A stretch of 35,677 nt of DNA from Saprospiraceae bacterium (GTDB lineage: Bacteria > Bacteroidota > Bacteroidia > Chitinophagales > Saprospiraceae), in contig JABARE010000053.1 in the NCBI GenBank assembly GCA_019187365.1, positions 1 to 35,677 on the forward strand, written 5' to 3'. Both the position numbers and the translations under genes were made by a program. The notes under the pieces were generated by a model, which ran no database searches, was not told the origin of the DNA, and saw only the letters and a list, made by a program, of their open reading frames with translations. Shown here one piece after another: positions 1 to 8,662 of the stretch. Every line of letters begins with the position of its first letter. Positions within the stretch are counted from its first letter, which is position 1.

Positions 1-522
1 CAGGGATGTGACAGTACCATAGAGCTCAACCTGAGTATAGTTCCACTCGACACCAACGTCACAAAACTGAATAATACGTTGACGGCCCTGGATAGTCTTG
101 CCACTTACCAATGGGTGGATTGCGACGAGGATTATAAACCTGTTGTGAACGCTACGCAAAGATCCTATACGCCGGTGAGGAGTGGGAATTATGGGGTAAT
201 CCTGTCCTCTCCACCTTGTTCTGATACCACGGTTTGCATTCAGGTCATCGTGACTCATGCTTTTAACGAGGATGGTTATCGCTGTATGATTTATCCGAAT
301 CCAGCTTCGGGAAAACTTTACGTGAAACTTCCGGACAGGATGACAGGAGATTTGATATTAACGATTTGTGATATTCAAGGAAGAGAACTTATTCAAAGAT
401 CATTGGCAAGAGGTGGGAGGGAATTTATAGAGGTAGATGTAAGCGGATGGGCGAATGGGATGTATTTTGTAAAGATCCAGTTTCATGATGGCGCGGGTCG
501 CCAAATGTTTTTTAAGATTTGA
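1..522 (+). CDS. T9SS-exported protein, 3' part only
   Basis: The reading frame is open from the first base to the stop at 522, so this is the C-terminal 173 residues of a longer protein whose start lies outside the window. The first ~85 residues resemble the Ig-like/adhesion domains that often sit before a sorting domain (a YQW motif followed by cysteine-bearing strands). The last ~80 residues form a type A T9SS sorting domain: an IYPNPASG motif, a strand-rich stretch with DIQGREL, then GWANGMYFVKI and a terminal FKI. The family is exported across the outer membrane by the type IX system and the domain is removed or used for anchoring. Enzymatic or adhesive function cannot be told from this fragment. 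It converges with the next gene, leaving 173 bp of AT-rich sequence with no strong terminator. Confidence 0.85.
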   Translation, partial: QGCDSTIELNLSIVPLDTNVTKLNNTLTALDSLATYQWVDCDEDYKPVVNATQRSYTPVRSGNYGVILSSPPCSDTTVCIQVIVTHAFNEDGYRCMIYPNPASGKLYVKLPDRMTGDLILTICDIQGRELIQRSLARGGREFIEVDVSGWANGMYFVKIQFHDGAGRQMFFKI

Positions 523-695
523 ACGAAATTGAAATTTGTTTCTCTCAGACTGCAATGAAAGGGATAGACACTCAAAAGCGGGAACTCATGAGAGGTGTGG
601 AAATGAAATGAAATTTATTTCTTTACACAATTCTTTTTCAGAATCGGAACATAGCGACAGTTATTAGGAGCCTGATCTGTACCGGGTATAAGAAA

Positions 696-2246
696 TTACA
701 TAATGATCAGACTAAGATGATTTTTCCCGCTTTGAAGAAAATAGATGCCCGCATGAAGCGATGACAAATCAATGCGACCACGAGCTCCATGCCATGTTCC
801 GCTTATCCTGACCCTGCCGTCTGTTCCCAGGATGATCCAGGCATGTCCTGGAATGGCTCCCTCAAAAACGAGGACGTCTGATGTTGGATTGGGAAAAATT
901 TTCAGTGGACCCCTTCCTTCTCCATCATCCGTGTTGCTGATCGTTTCACGACATTGTTCCATCATAACCAGGTTTACATCCTGGATCTTAAGGTCCGACG
1001 GTACTGCAGTGTAAAGTGCAATGCTGTCGGTGTAGAATTGATACGGCACAAAGCGCAATGTACTTGAACCCGAATGATCTTTAGAATAATTGACCAGTCC
1101 GCAATTGCCCTGGATGGCCTCAAGCGGGAATTGTCCAATTACGAGATTTTCGAGTAAGGTCTGGGGATGCTGCCGGAAACCTAAGGCATAAAGGCGGCCA
1201 GCGGCGGGGTCAACGTCAAGGTGACGCAGATCACCCATGTCGGAGAAGAGACCGGTTGCTGATAGAGCGTTGCCGATTGACTTATAGAGTATTTTTTGCT
1301 GGTCGTCGAATACGAACTGCTGTTGCTGAAGGCGCATGGGGTAAGTTATGCGACCTGTTGCGAACTCGTGGGTGCCCAGAGAAGTCAGAGAGGTGTCGAA
1401 ACGGGCGCAAACGGTAAATCCGGAACCGTGCTCAGCGTATGTAACGATCTCAGCTCTTGCGCTGTCCCAATACAGGGAAAGCCCGTTGACCTGGAGCTGC
1501 TTGTCTTCAAGCAGAGCCGCATTGACGAAATTGAGGTCGCGATCTGTGACGAGTACAAATGCCGAATTTTTTTGGTTGAAGTAGACATTTCCGGTAAAGG
1601 CAAAGCGGTCGCCGGCTTCGCAGGAGGCCAGGGCGTAGTTATAAAACCCACGATGGAAGAGCTTGTGTCGCAGAAGATTGCCCTGTGCATCCAGGAGCAT
1701 CAGCAGGATGGCGTTGCCATTTTGGTACCCGGTTTCGGCGGTGACAAGGATCTTGCCGTCGCGCGTGAGCAAAACATCGAGCGGTCTTTCGCTGAGGAAT
1801 GTCCCGTAACGCCGTGACCAAACTACATTGCCTTGCCGGGTCCACTCCTGAAGCAGAATATTTCCCGACAGAAAATTTCCTCCTGCAGCATAGTCCTGCA
1901 AGGCTACCAGCACATTTCCATTGGGGAGCCTCCTCATGCGGAGAGGATGAACGATCGTTTGGTCAATGGACAATTTCTTAGCCCATTCAATGCTGTCAAG
2001 CCCTTCGCTCATCCGGGCAATGAGCCCACCGAATAGAACTTGATTGTCGCGACCGGCAATGAGAGTTCCCCCGTGGTGGTAAAGCACATCGCTGCTAAAC
2101 AGATGCTCTCCCTCCAGCGATATCAGGTTGACCGCTTTGGTTTCCTGGAGGTAAGCATGCGCGGTTGTCAAACAGGCAATTGAAAGAATATAATTTTTGA
2201 TCCGTTTCACAGGCCAGGTTTTTTGATGAGTTGGTACTGCATTCAT
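696..2246 (-). CDS. Secreted beta-propeller-like protein with T9SS sorting domain
   Basis: A 516-aa protein of unknown function. The ATG at 2246 was chosen because a signal peptide follows (basic VKRIKNY, then a hydrophobic run ending TTAHA); a GTG at 2210 would give an even more typical signal peptide. The open frame continues upstream to 2435, but that extension looks non-coding. The body shows repeated strand patterns of the kind 'LPNGNVLVA', 'TRDGKILVTAETG', 'GDRFAFTGNVYF', suggesting a beta-propeller-like fold common in large Bacteroidota surface proteins. The last ~70 residues are a T9SS sorting domain with IFPNPTSDVLVF and SSLHAGIYFLQ, ending LSLIIM. The gene is divergent from the RND operon. 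Function beyond export is not recognisable. Confidence 0.75.
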   Translation of the reverse strand: MNAVPTHQKTWPVKRIKNYILSIACLTTAHAYLQETKAVNLISLEGEHLFSSDVLYHHGGTLIAGRDNQVLFGGLIARMSEGLDSIEWAKKLSIDQTIVHPLRMRRLPNGNVLVALQDYAAGGNFLSGNILLQEWTRQGNVVWSRRYGTFLSERPLDVLLTRDGKILVTAETGYQNGNAILLMLLDAQGNLLRHKLFHRGFYNYALASCEAGDRFAFTGNVYFNQKNSAFVLVTDRDLNFVNAALLEDKQLQVNGLSLYWDSARAEIVTYAEHGSGFTVCARFDTSLTSLGTHEFATGRITYPMRLQQQQFVFDDQQKILYKSIGNALSATGLFSDMGDLRHLDVDPAAGRLYALGFRQHPQTLLENLVIGQFPLEAIQGNCGLVNYSKDHSGSSTLRFVPYQFYTDSIALYTAVPSDLKIQDVNLVMMEQCRETISNTDDGEGRGPLKIFPNPTSDVLVFEGAIPGHAWIILGTDGRVRISGTWHGARGRIDLSSLHAGIYFLQSGKNHLSLIIM

Positions 2247-2561
2247 CCTCCATCGGGGTGCAATGTGCAGTCTGGGCGTAAAATTAAAACTTTCATAAAA
2301 AGTGTGCAACAAAATGGAGCATAAGCCTCCTGGGGTCGTAAAAACCGGCATAGAAAACTGTATGCAATTTCCATTTTCACAAATTTGAGGGTACCCGTTT
2401 GCATAGCTGAGCAAGGCAGTGAGATAATCTCCCAAGGCACGGCTTATAAAGTGACCGGTTTACACCCCGTGAGTCTGCTGCGAATCCTCCAGTTGTCAAA
2501 TGTAACCTATGTAACCGTTGCCCCCGCTGGCCCCTTATACCTTCGCATAAAATTTCAGGAC
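2247..2561. other. Divergent intergenic region before the RND operon
   Basis: 315 bp between a minus-strand secreted protein and the efflux operon; it must hold promoters for both. An 8-bp direct repeat ATGTAACC occurs at 2500-2507 and 2509-2516, about 50 bp before the tolC-like start, and could be an activator or repressor site. No exact TAnnTTTG promoter was found on the plus strand. Open frames run through it from both sides but their translations do not look like protein. Confidence 0.4.
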
Positions 2562-3869
2562 ATGTTCCGAACTGCCCTTTTTGCCGCTGTCATGGCCTCA
2601 GCCCTCTCCATCCGGTCTCAGGATACCCTCTCTCTGAAACAGGCATTGGATCGAACCCTTAGCCAGAATGCACAGCTTCGCGTCCAGGAGATGGCGGTGG
2701 CCGCTGCAAAAGGCGGCTATGACCAGGCACGCGCCAGCTGGCTGCCACAGCTTAGCTTTTCCTACTCCTACCTGGCCACAGACGATCCATTGAATGCATT
2801 TGGCTTCCGGCTACAGCAGGGGTCTATCGAAGCAAGCGACTTCGATCCTGCTCAACTCAACGATCCCGAGGTGCGCACCCACGCAACAATGGCCCTTAGT
2901 TTGCGGCAGCCGCTGTTCAACCTCGACGCAGCAAGGATGCGAAAAGCGCAACTTGCAGCGCGCGATGCTGCCGACTGGCAGCGAGTGCGCACCGAAGAGG
3001 GGCTGACATTTGCCGTTAGAAAAGCTTACGCTGACTTCCAGTTTCTGCATCAGGCAAGGCGCGCTGCGGTAGCGGCCACAGCAGCCTATGAAGCCCACGA
3101 ACAACTTGTGAGCAATTACCTTGAGCAGGGACTTGCAAAGCGGACGGACCTTCTGGAGGTGGGTGTCGCATTAAATGAAGTCCGCAACCGGCTCCTTGAG
3201 ATCGAAAGCAACTCGGAAAACGCAGGCAATTTGCTGTCTTACCTCATGGGAGAGGAGTCTTTCAACCGTTATGTGCCGTCTGATAGCCTTGTAGTCGTTG
3301 CCCTTGTGGCCGGGGAAGCTACCAGTGGAGGTCGATCCGATCTGCGCGCCGTGGAAGCCGGAATCGCGAGTATGGAGCGCATGTACGAAGCGGAAGCGAA
3401 CGATCGTTTGCCCCGCCTGAATGCTTTTGGAGAGTACAAGGTTTACGGCGAGGACCCGGTCAATTTGGGAACTGGGACATTTATGGCAGGCTTGCAACTG
3501 AATTGGGAGTTTTTTAAGGGGACTCAGCGGACCCATGGACTGAGAAAACGCAGATTCGAATTAGACAAGGCCCGCACCGAGATGGCAGATGCCATTCAGC
3601 GTGCCAGATTGGATGTGCAGGTTGTGAAAAACGAGTGCAGACAACTTGAGGCGGAGATCGCCGTGCGGAAATCAAGCGCTCAACTTGCCGCAGAAACAAA
3701 AAAAATTCTTACGGACCGTTTCCGCCAGGGGTTGGAAAAGACAGTAGATGTGTTGCGTGCGGAAGCGGTCTTTTTGGAAGCTGAGATCCTTCTTTACCAG
3801 GCGATCTCCGAATTCAACAAAAAGTCTTACGAACTCGAATTTATTACTGCAAAAAACAGGCAAAAATAA
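2562..3869 (+). CDS. TolC-family outer membrane efflux channel
   Basis: A 435-aa outer membrane factor, the exit channel of a tripartite efflux pump. The ATG at 2562 is favoured because it starts a clean signal peptide (MFRTALFAAVMASALS) followed by the mature N-terminus DTLSLKQALDRTLSQN, which is the usual OEP beginning. Two OEP repeats are visible: the first holds GYDQARASWLPQLSFSYSY, the second begins near RSDLRAVEAGI and holds NDRLPRLNAFGEY. Long helices rich in Ala, Glu and Arg match the periplasmic barrel. Length agrees with the family (about 420-480). It is the first gene of the operon and its stop overlaps the adaptor start (TAATG), implying translational coupling. The substrate is unknown. 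Confidence 0.9.
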   Translation: MFRTALFAAVMASALSIRSQDTLSLKQALDRTLSQNAQLRVQEMAVAAAKGGYDQARASWLPQLSFSYSYLATDDPLNAFGFRLQQGSIEASDFDPAQLNDPEVRTHATMALSLRQPLFNLDAARMRKAQLAARDAADWQRVRTEEGLTFAVRKAYADFQFLHQARRAAVAATAAYEAHEQLVSNYLEQGLAKRTDLLEVGVALNEVRNRLLEIESNSENAGNLLSYLMGEESFNRYVPSDSLVVVALVAGEATSGGRSDLRAVEAGIASMERMYEAEANDRLPRLNAFGEYKVYGEDPVNLGTGTFMAGLQLNWEFFKGTQRTHGLRKRRFELDKARTEMADAIQRARLDVQVVKNECRQLEAEIAVRKSSAQLAAETKKILTDRFRQGLEKTVDVLRAEAVFLEAEILLYQAISEFNKKSYELEFITAKNRQK

Positions 3870-4990
3870 TGTTACACAGCAACGACAATTTTGCAATTCC
3901 GGTAGCTTTAGCCAGCTTTTTGCTGGCAGTATCCTGTACCCCCAATGCGGAAAGATCACCTGCAGAACAGGAGTTGTCCCCGGTTGAAGTCCGCCTCGAG
4001 AAACCCACGGCGCTGGGAGAGGCAGGAGTCAATTACTTTTCCGTGAGCGGTAAACTCGAGTCCGATCGAACCGCAAATATGAGCTCGCGCGTGATGGGTA
4101 ACGTGGCAAGAGTCTTTGTTCGCGAGGGGAATAAAGTAAAACAAGGAGACCTGTTGGTCCAAATTCACTCTGACGACCTCACCGCCCAGCGCGACCGGCT
4201 CGATGCTTCCATGGCGGAGGCGCGCGCCGCACAAGCCAATGCAAAATTATTTCACGACCGGTTCCAGGCACTTCTCGTTCAGGGCAGTGCAAGCCCTTCC
4301 GAATATGATCAAGTGAAGCTTCAACTCGACCTTGCCAATGCTCGCCTTGACCAGGTACAGCATAGCCGGCGCGAGCTAACCGTGATGATCGCAGAATCGC
4401 AGGTGCGAAGTCCCTTTGACGGCGCGGTGACGCGGGTGTATGCGGAGGTAGGCAACCTGGCAACTCCGGGGATGCCGCTGGTGGTTGTTGAGAGTACAGA
4501 CGAACTCGTATTGCGCGTAGAGGTTCCCGAATCTGAGATCAGCAACATCGATCGCAAACAATCGGTACTCATTCAATTGCAGCACAGCAAGGATACGGTA
4601 AGAGGTACAGTTGACCAGATCAATCCGTCATCGGGATTGTCGGGAAGCCAGTACGATGTTGAAATCCTCCCGGACCGCAAGGCCCCGATTGTACATACCT
4701 GGAAGGCAGGCATGTTCGCAAATGCGCAGATCCGCAAAGTTCGCTGTGATACAAGTCTTGCCTCGTCGCTTGAGCGCATCGTCGTTCCCAGATCAGCCTT
4801 GGTGGAACGCGGACAACTTACGGGTATTTACACGGTTTCGGATGCAGGAAGAGCGGTATTGCGCTGGGTGCGTACGGGGAAAGAATATGCCGGGCAGGTG
4901 GAGGTCCTCTCCGGACTGAATGTATCTGAGTCTTTCGTTAAAGAAGCCGACAGCAGGTTGTTCAACGGCGCTGCCGTAACGGTCAAATAA
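3869..4990 (+). CDS. RND efflux periplasmic adaptor lipoprotein (HlyD/AcrA-like)
   Basis: A 373-aa membrane fusion protein that bridges the inner-membrane RND pump and the TolC channel. The N-terminus is a lipoprotein signal (hydrophobic run to LLAVSC, modified Cys at 23), so it is probably lipid-anchored in the inner membrane. Residues ~70-100 and ~170-210 form the split biotinyl-lipoyl-like domain (VARVFVREGNKVKQGD and SPFDGAVTRVYAEVGN). Between them lies a helical hairpin (~101-170). A beta-barrel and membrane-proximal domain follow. The gene overlaps the tolC-like gene by one base and is 16 bp from the permease gene. It is a standard member of the family; no residue specific for metals (such as His- or Met-rich stretches) is visible. 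Confidence 0.9.
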   Translation: MLHSNDNFAIPVALASFLLAVSCTPNAERSPAEQELSPVEVRLEKPTALGEAGVNYFSVSGKLESDRTANMSSRVMGNVARVFVREGNKVKQGDLLVQIHSDDLTAQRDRLDASMAEARAAQANAKLFHDRFQALLVQGSASPSEYDQVKLQLDLANARLDQVQHSRRELTVMIAESQVRSPFDGAVTRVYAEVGNLATPGMPLVVVESTDELVLRVEVPESEISNIDRKQSVLIQLQHSKDTVRGTVDQINPSSGLSGSQYDVEILPDRKAPIVHTWKAGMFANAQIRKVRCDTSLASSLERIVVPRSALVERGQLTGIYTVSDAGRAVLRWVRTGKEYAGQVEVLSGLNVSESFVKEADSRLFNGAAVTVK

Positions 4991-5006
4991 TCAAACCAAA
5001 ATTTCC

Positions 5007-8000
5007 ATGGAGAATCAATACCATACCGGGTTGTCCGGCAGGATTGCCGACGTTTTTATCCGGTCGAAGCTGACGGTGCTGCTCATGCTCGTATTCATGG
5101 CGATTGGCATTTATTCTACAATGCTGATCCCGCGCGAAGAAGAGCCCCAGATCCAGATCCCCATGGCCGATTTGTTCATCTCCTATCCAGGAGCCAATCC
5201 CAGGGAGGTGGAGTCCCGGGTAGTCCAGCCACTTGAGAAGATGATCTCAAACATTAAGGGGGTTGAGTACGTCTATTCGACTTCTATGAACGGCCAGGCC
5301 ATGCTCATCGTGCAATACTATGTGGGGGAGGACATCGAACGGTCAATCGTAAAACTCTACGACGAACTGAACAAGCACGCCGATAAAATGCCGAAGGGGG
5401 TGGGCATGCCACTGATCAAGACGCGTTCAATCGATGATGTACCGATGATGTCGCTCACTTTATGGAGCGAACGGATGGACGATTATGAGATTTTGCAAGT
5501 GGGTCAGGAATTTGCAAGCGAGCTCAAAAAAATTTCCGATGTTGCCAATATCCAGCTCATCGGGGGGCGCGAGCGAACGTTGGTGGTGATGCTGGATAAG
5601 GATAAGTTGCGTGCACAGGGACTGGATATGGCCGGTGTTGCCCGGCACATCCGTATGAACAACGTCCAGGTCCAGGCAGGGTCCATCGTAACGGGGGATG
5701 TGGAATTCCCCGTAGAAGCGGGAAACTTTCTGAGTTCCCGCGAAGAGGTGGAATCGCTGATCATTGGGACAAATGGGGGAAGACCGGTCTACCTAAAACA
5801 GGTTGCACGTGTGAGCGATGGACCGCACCGACCGGTGGATTACGTACACTTCGGATACGGGAAGGCGAGCGTGGAAGATCGCAAGCAGTTTCCTTCGGCA
5901 TACCCGGCCGTGACACTTGCCATTTCAAAGAAAAAGGGTTCGGATGCCATGTCGATCGCTGAGCGCGTTCGCGAGCGCACCGGTGAATTGAAAAAGACGC
6001 TCCTCACAGAAGATCTCCAGATCTCGGAGACGCGCAATTACGGCGAAACAGCATCGGAAAAAGTTTCAGAGTTGCTACTGCATCTGGGCATCGCCATTCT
6101 TGCGGTAACCTTACTCGTGATGTTGGCCATGGGTTGGCGGGGCGGATTGGTTGTGTTTCTGTCCGTTCCGACGACGTTTGCCCTGACCTTGTTCGCTTAC
6201 TATTTCATGGATTATACGCTAAACCGCATTACGCTGTTTGCTCTCGTCTTTGTAGTGGGCATTGTCGTCGATGACAGCATCATCATTGCAGAAAACATGC
6301 ACCGCCATTTCAAGAACCGCAAGCTCCCGTTTCATCAGGCAGCACTTTTTGCCATCAATGAAGTGGGGAACCCCACCATCCTGGCGACGTTTACGGTAAT
6401 TGCAGCCATCCTGCCCATGGCCTTTGTATCGGGATTGATGGGTCCCTATATGAGTCCCATGCCAGTAGGGGCATCGCTGGCCATGTTGTTTTCGCTGATC
6501 ATCGCACTGACGATTACCCCCTACCTGGGTTATGTTTTCCTTCGGGAAAGGGACGGAAGCCATTCAGCGACTGACCCTCACGGGGCAGATATGAAGCAGG
6601 ATAGGATCTATCGTTTATACCAACGTTTTCTGCTTCCATTATTAAATGACCGGAAGAAGCGCTGGTTGTTTTTGGGAACCACTGCTGCGGTATTGGTGCT
6701 TTCCTTGTTGGCTTTTGCATTTAAACTCGTGGCGGTGAAAATGCTCCCATTTGACAATAAGAACGAATTCCAGGTAGTGATAGACATGCCTGAGGGAACA
6801 ACACTTGAGCGAACGGCAGCAGTTGCAGCAGAACTTTCGCAATACCTGGCTGACCAGGATGAGGTGATTTCCTACCAGGCTTATGCCGGGACCGCTTCTC
6901 CGATAACCTTCAACGGCCTGGTACGTCACTACGACATTCGAAGTGGAAGCCACCAGGCAGACATACAGGTAAACCTCACCCATAAAGACTCCCGCCGGGA
7001 ACAAAGCCACGACCTCGCAAAAAGTTACCGGCCTGGATTGCAGGCCATCGCAGAACGGTATGGCGCTAATGTTAAGGTGGTAGAGGTTCCTCCGGGGCCT
7101 CCGGTGTTGAGTACCCTGGTTGCTGAGATTTACGGCGACGACTACGATGGACAAATTGCCATTGCAGAACAAGTGAGTGAGCTCATGCGCAATACACCCG
7201 ACGTGGTAGATGTGGATTGGTACGTTGAGGAGCCTCAGAGGAAAATTACCTTTGCTGTAGACCGCGAAAAGGCGATGAAGCATGGCGTCGCACCGGCACA
7301 GATCGTCGAAAACATACAACTTGCACTTTCTGAGCAGGCCGTTTCCACGTTGTACGATCCTAAATCGGTACAGCCCGTTGGCATCGTTTTGAATATTCCG
7401 GACGAGCAGAAATCCGGAGCGGAAAATCTTCGCAACATTCCCGTGGTGAGTCAAAACGGAAAAGTCTATCCGGCCGGTGACCTCGCGGAGTTGCAGGAAG
7501 TCCGTCAGGATGTAAACATCTACCGCAAAAATCAAAAGCGGGTTGCATACGTCGTAGCCGACATGGCGGGAGCATTGGAGAGTCCCGTTTATGCTATCCT
7601 CGACATGTCGAAAAAACTGGGAGACATTGAGTTGCCAAAGGGCTATGAGCTCAAAGAGTTGTACAACGGACAGCCTACCGACGAGCGGCAATTCACGCTT
7701 AAGTGGGATGGCGAATGGCAGATCACCTACGATGTCTTCCGCGATCTGGGAATTGCCTTTGCCGTAGTAATCCTGATCATATACCTTTTGATTGTAGGAT
7801 GGTTCCAGCATTTCAAAGTTCCGGTGGTGATGATGACAGCGATACCACTGAGTCTCATTGGCATTGTGATCGGGCACTGGATCATGGATGCCTATTTCAC
7901 GGCGACCTCCATGATCGGTTTCATTGCACTCGCAGGAGTCATGGTGCGCAATTCCGTTTTGCTCATCGACTTTGTCAACATTCGTCTTCGCGACGGGCTG

Positions 8001-8222
8001 CCGCTGAAGGAGGCCATTCTTGAAGCGGGCGCTGTTCGGACTACGCCCATCCTGCTAACGGCCGGAGCCGTTGCCATTGGCGCGGTGGTCATCTTGTTTG
8101 ATCCCATCTTTCAGGGTCTTGCCATTTCGCTCATTGGAGGAACCGTTGCGTCGACGGTGCTTACCCTTTTTGTGGTTCCCGTGCTCTACTTTCAGTCTGA
8201 GCGCAGGCATTTCCGCAATTGA
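5007..8222 (+). CDS. RND-family efflux permease
   Basis: A 1071-aa inner-membrane proton-driven pump of the AcrB/MexB superfamily. Length and layout are typical: TM1 at ~22-40, a large periplasmic loop, TM2-6 from ~355, a second loop, and TM8-12 after ~905. The proton-relay pair in TM4 is D422-D423 within VVGIVVDDSIIIAEN. The second half carries GVMVRNSVLLIDFVN, the usual TM10 motif. The periplasmic porter motif YPGANPREVESRVVQPLE is at 60-77. It lacks the charged metal-relay pattern of CusA-type pumps as far as can be judged, so a hydrophobic-compound exporter is more likely. It is third in the operon behind channel and adaptor. Exact substrate cannot be inferred. Confidence 0.93.
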   Translation: MENQYHTGLSGRIADVFIRSKLTVLLMLVFMAIGIYSTMLIPREEEPQIQIPMADLFISYPGANPREVESRVVQPLEKMISNIKGVEYVYSTSMNGQAMLIVQYYVGEDIERSIVKLYDELNKHADKMPKGVGMPLIKTRSIDDVPMMSLTLWSERMDDYEILQVGQEFASELKKISDVANIQLIGGRERTLVVMLDKDKLRAQGLDMAGVARHIRMNNVQVQAGSIVTGDVEFPVEAGNFLSSREEVESLIIGTNGGRPVYLKQVARVSDGPHRPVDYVHFGYGKASVEDRKQFPSAYPAVTLAISKKKGSDAMSIAERVRERTGELKKTLLTEDLQISETRNYGETASEKVSELLLHLGIAILAVTLLVMLAMGWRGGLVVFLSVPTTFALTLFAYYFMDYTLNRITLFALVFVVGIVVDDSIIIAENMHRHFKNRKLPFHQAALFAINEVGNPTILATFTVIAAILPMAFVSGLMGPYMSPMPVGASLAMLFSLIIALTITPYLGYVFLRERDGSHSATDPHGADMKQDRIYRLYQRFLLPLLNDRKKRWLFLGTTAAVLVLSLLAFAFKLVAVKMLPFDNKNEFQVVIDMPEGTTLERTAAVAAELSQYLADQDEVISYQAYAGTASPITFNGLVRHYDIRSGSHQADIQVNLTHKDSRREQSHDLAKSYRPGLQAIAERYGANVKVVEVPPGPPVLSTLVAEIYGDDYDGQIAIAEQVSELMRNTPDVVDVDWYVEEPQRKITFAVDREKAMKHGVAPAQIVENIQLALSEQAVSTLYDPKSVQPVGIVLNIPDEQKSGAENLRNIPVVSQNGKVYPAGDLAELQEVRQDVNIYRKNQKRVAYVVADMAGALESPVYAILDMSKKLGDIELPKGYELKELYNGQPTDERQFTLKWDGEWQITYDVFRDLGIAFAVVILIIYLLIVGWFQHFKVPVVMMTAIPLSLIGIVIGHWIMDAYFTATSMIGFIALAGVMVRNSVLLIDFVNIRLRDGLPLKEAILEAGAVRTTPILLTAGAVAIGAVVILFDPIFQGLAISLIGGTVASTVLTLFVVPVLYFQSERRHFRN

Positions 8223-8277
8223 TCCCGGTATGAAGTAAAGCACATTCATTTACAATTCACAACAATCATTTATCATT

Positions 8278-8499
8278 ATGAACAGAACGCGCATTATTCA
8301 CCGGTTTGCCGGGGCAATGATCCTGGTTTCGGTTTTGCTGACTTATTTTGTAAACCCCGCTTGGGTTTTCCTGGCTGCATTTGTGGGTCTCAACCTGTTG
8401 CAAGCTTCATTCACACGCTGGTGTTTGCTTGACGACATTCTTCGCAAGATGGGTATTCCCGGTGAGTGTGACGATAGAACTGCAGCGGGAAAATCCTGA
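8278..8499 (+). CDS. Small DUF2892 (YgaP-type) membrane protein
   Basis: A 73-aa protein with two hydrophobic helices (about residues 10-27 and 30-48) separated by a short PAW turn, with the pattern RxxAGxxxL at the start and NLLQASFTRWC in the second half. This matches the DUF2892 family, the membrane part of the rhodanese-like protein YgaP. It lies 55 bp after the RND permease on the same strand and is probably the last gene of that operon. Small DUF2892 proteins have been seen next to RND pumps in other bacteria, which suggests an accessory role, but no mechanism is established here. A Cys in the second helix end (TRWC) is a feature of the family. Confidence 0.8.
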   Translation: MNRTRIIHRFAGAMILVSVLLTYFVNPAWVFLAAFVGLNLLQASFTRWCLLDDILRKMGIPGECDDRTAAGKS

Positions 8500-8534
8500 C
8501 TGAAACCTTGATATGTTTTTCAGTCACAAATGGT

Positions 8535-8576
8535 ACTAACTAACGTTAAATAGGCAAAGTACAAACGTTAGTTAGT
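8535..8576. repeat. Perfect 13-bp inverted repeat
   Basis: ACTAACTAACGTT at 8535-8547 is repeated in inverted form at 8564-8576 with a 16-bp spacer. It sits between the end of the efflux operon and galK. The arms are AT-rich and no T-tract follows directly, so it is a poor intrinsic terminator. The symmetry resembles operators of TetR-type repressors, but no such regulator is encoded in the window. The right arm with its flank (GTTAGTTTGT) recurs at 16466-16475. Confidence 0.7.
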
Positions 8577-8662
8577 TTGTAAAACCGGTGGAGGATGCAG
8601 GTTTAGCCATTTCAGGTATAATATGTTTTGATTTTCTAGCAGGGTGCCCTTAATTTAGCACC

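Noticed and set aside
1296..1817. 173-codon plus-strand frame inside the minus-strand secreted protein
   Set aside because: Overlaps a gene with signal peptide and T9SS tail; no independent support.
6642..7877. 411-codon open frame on the minus strand within the RND permease
   Set aside because: It lies wholly antisense to a strongly supported gene and its translation is rich in Cys, His and Arg with no domain pattern; a shadow of the coding bias.
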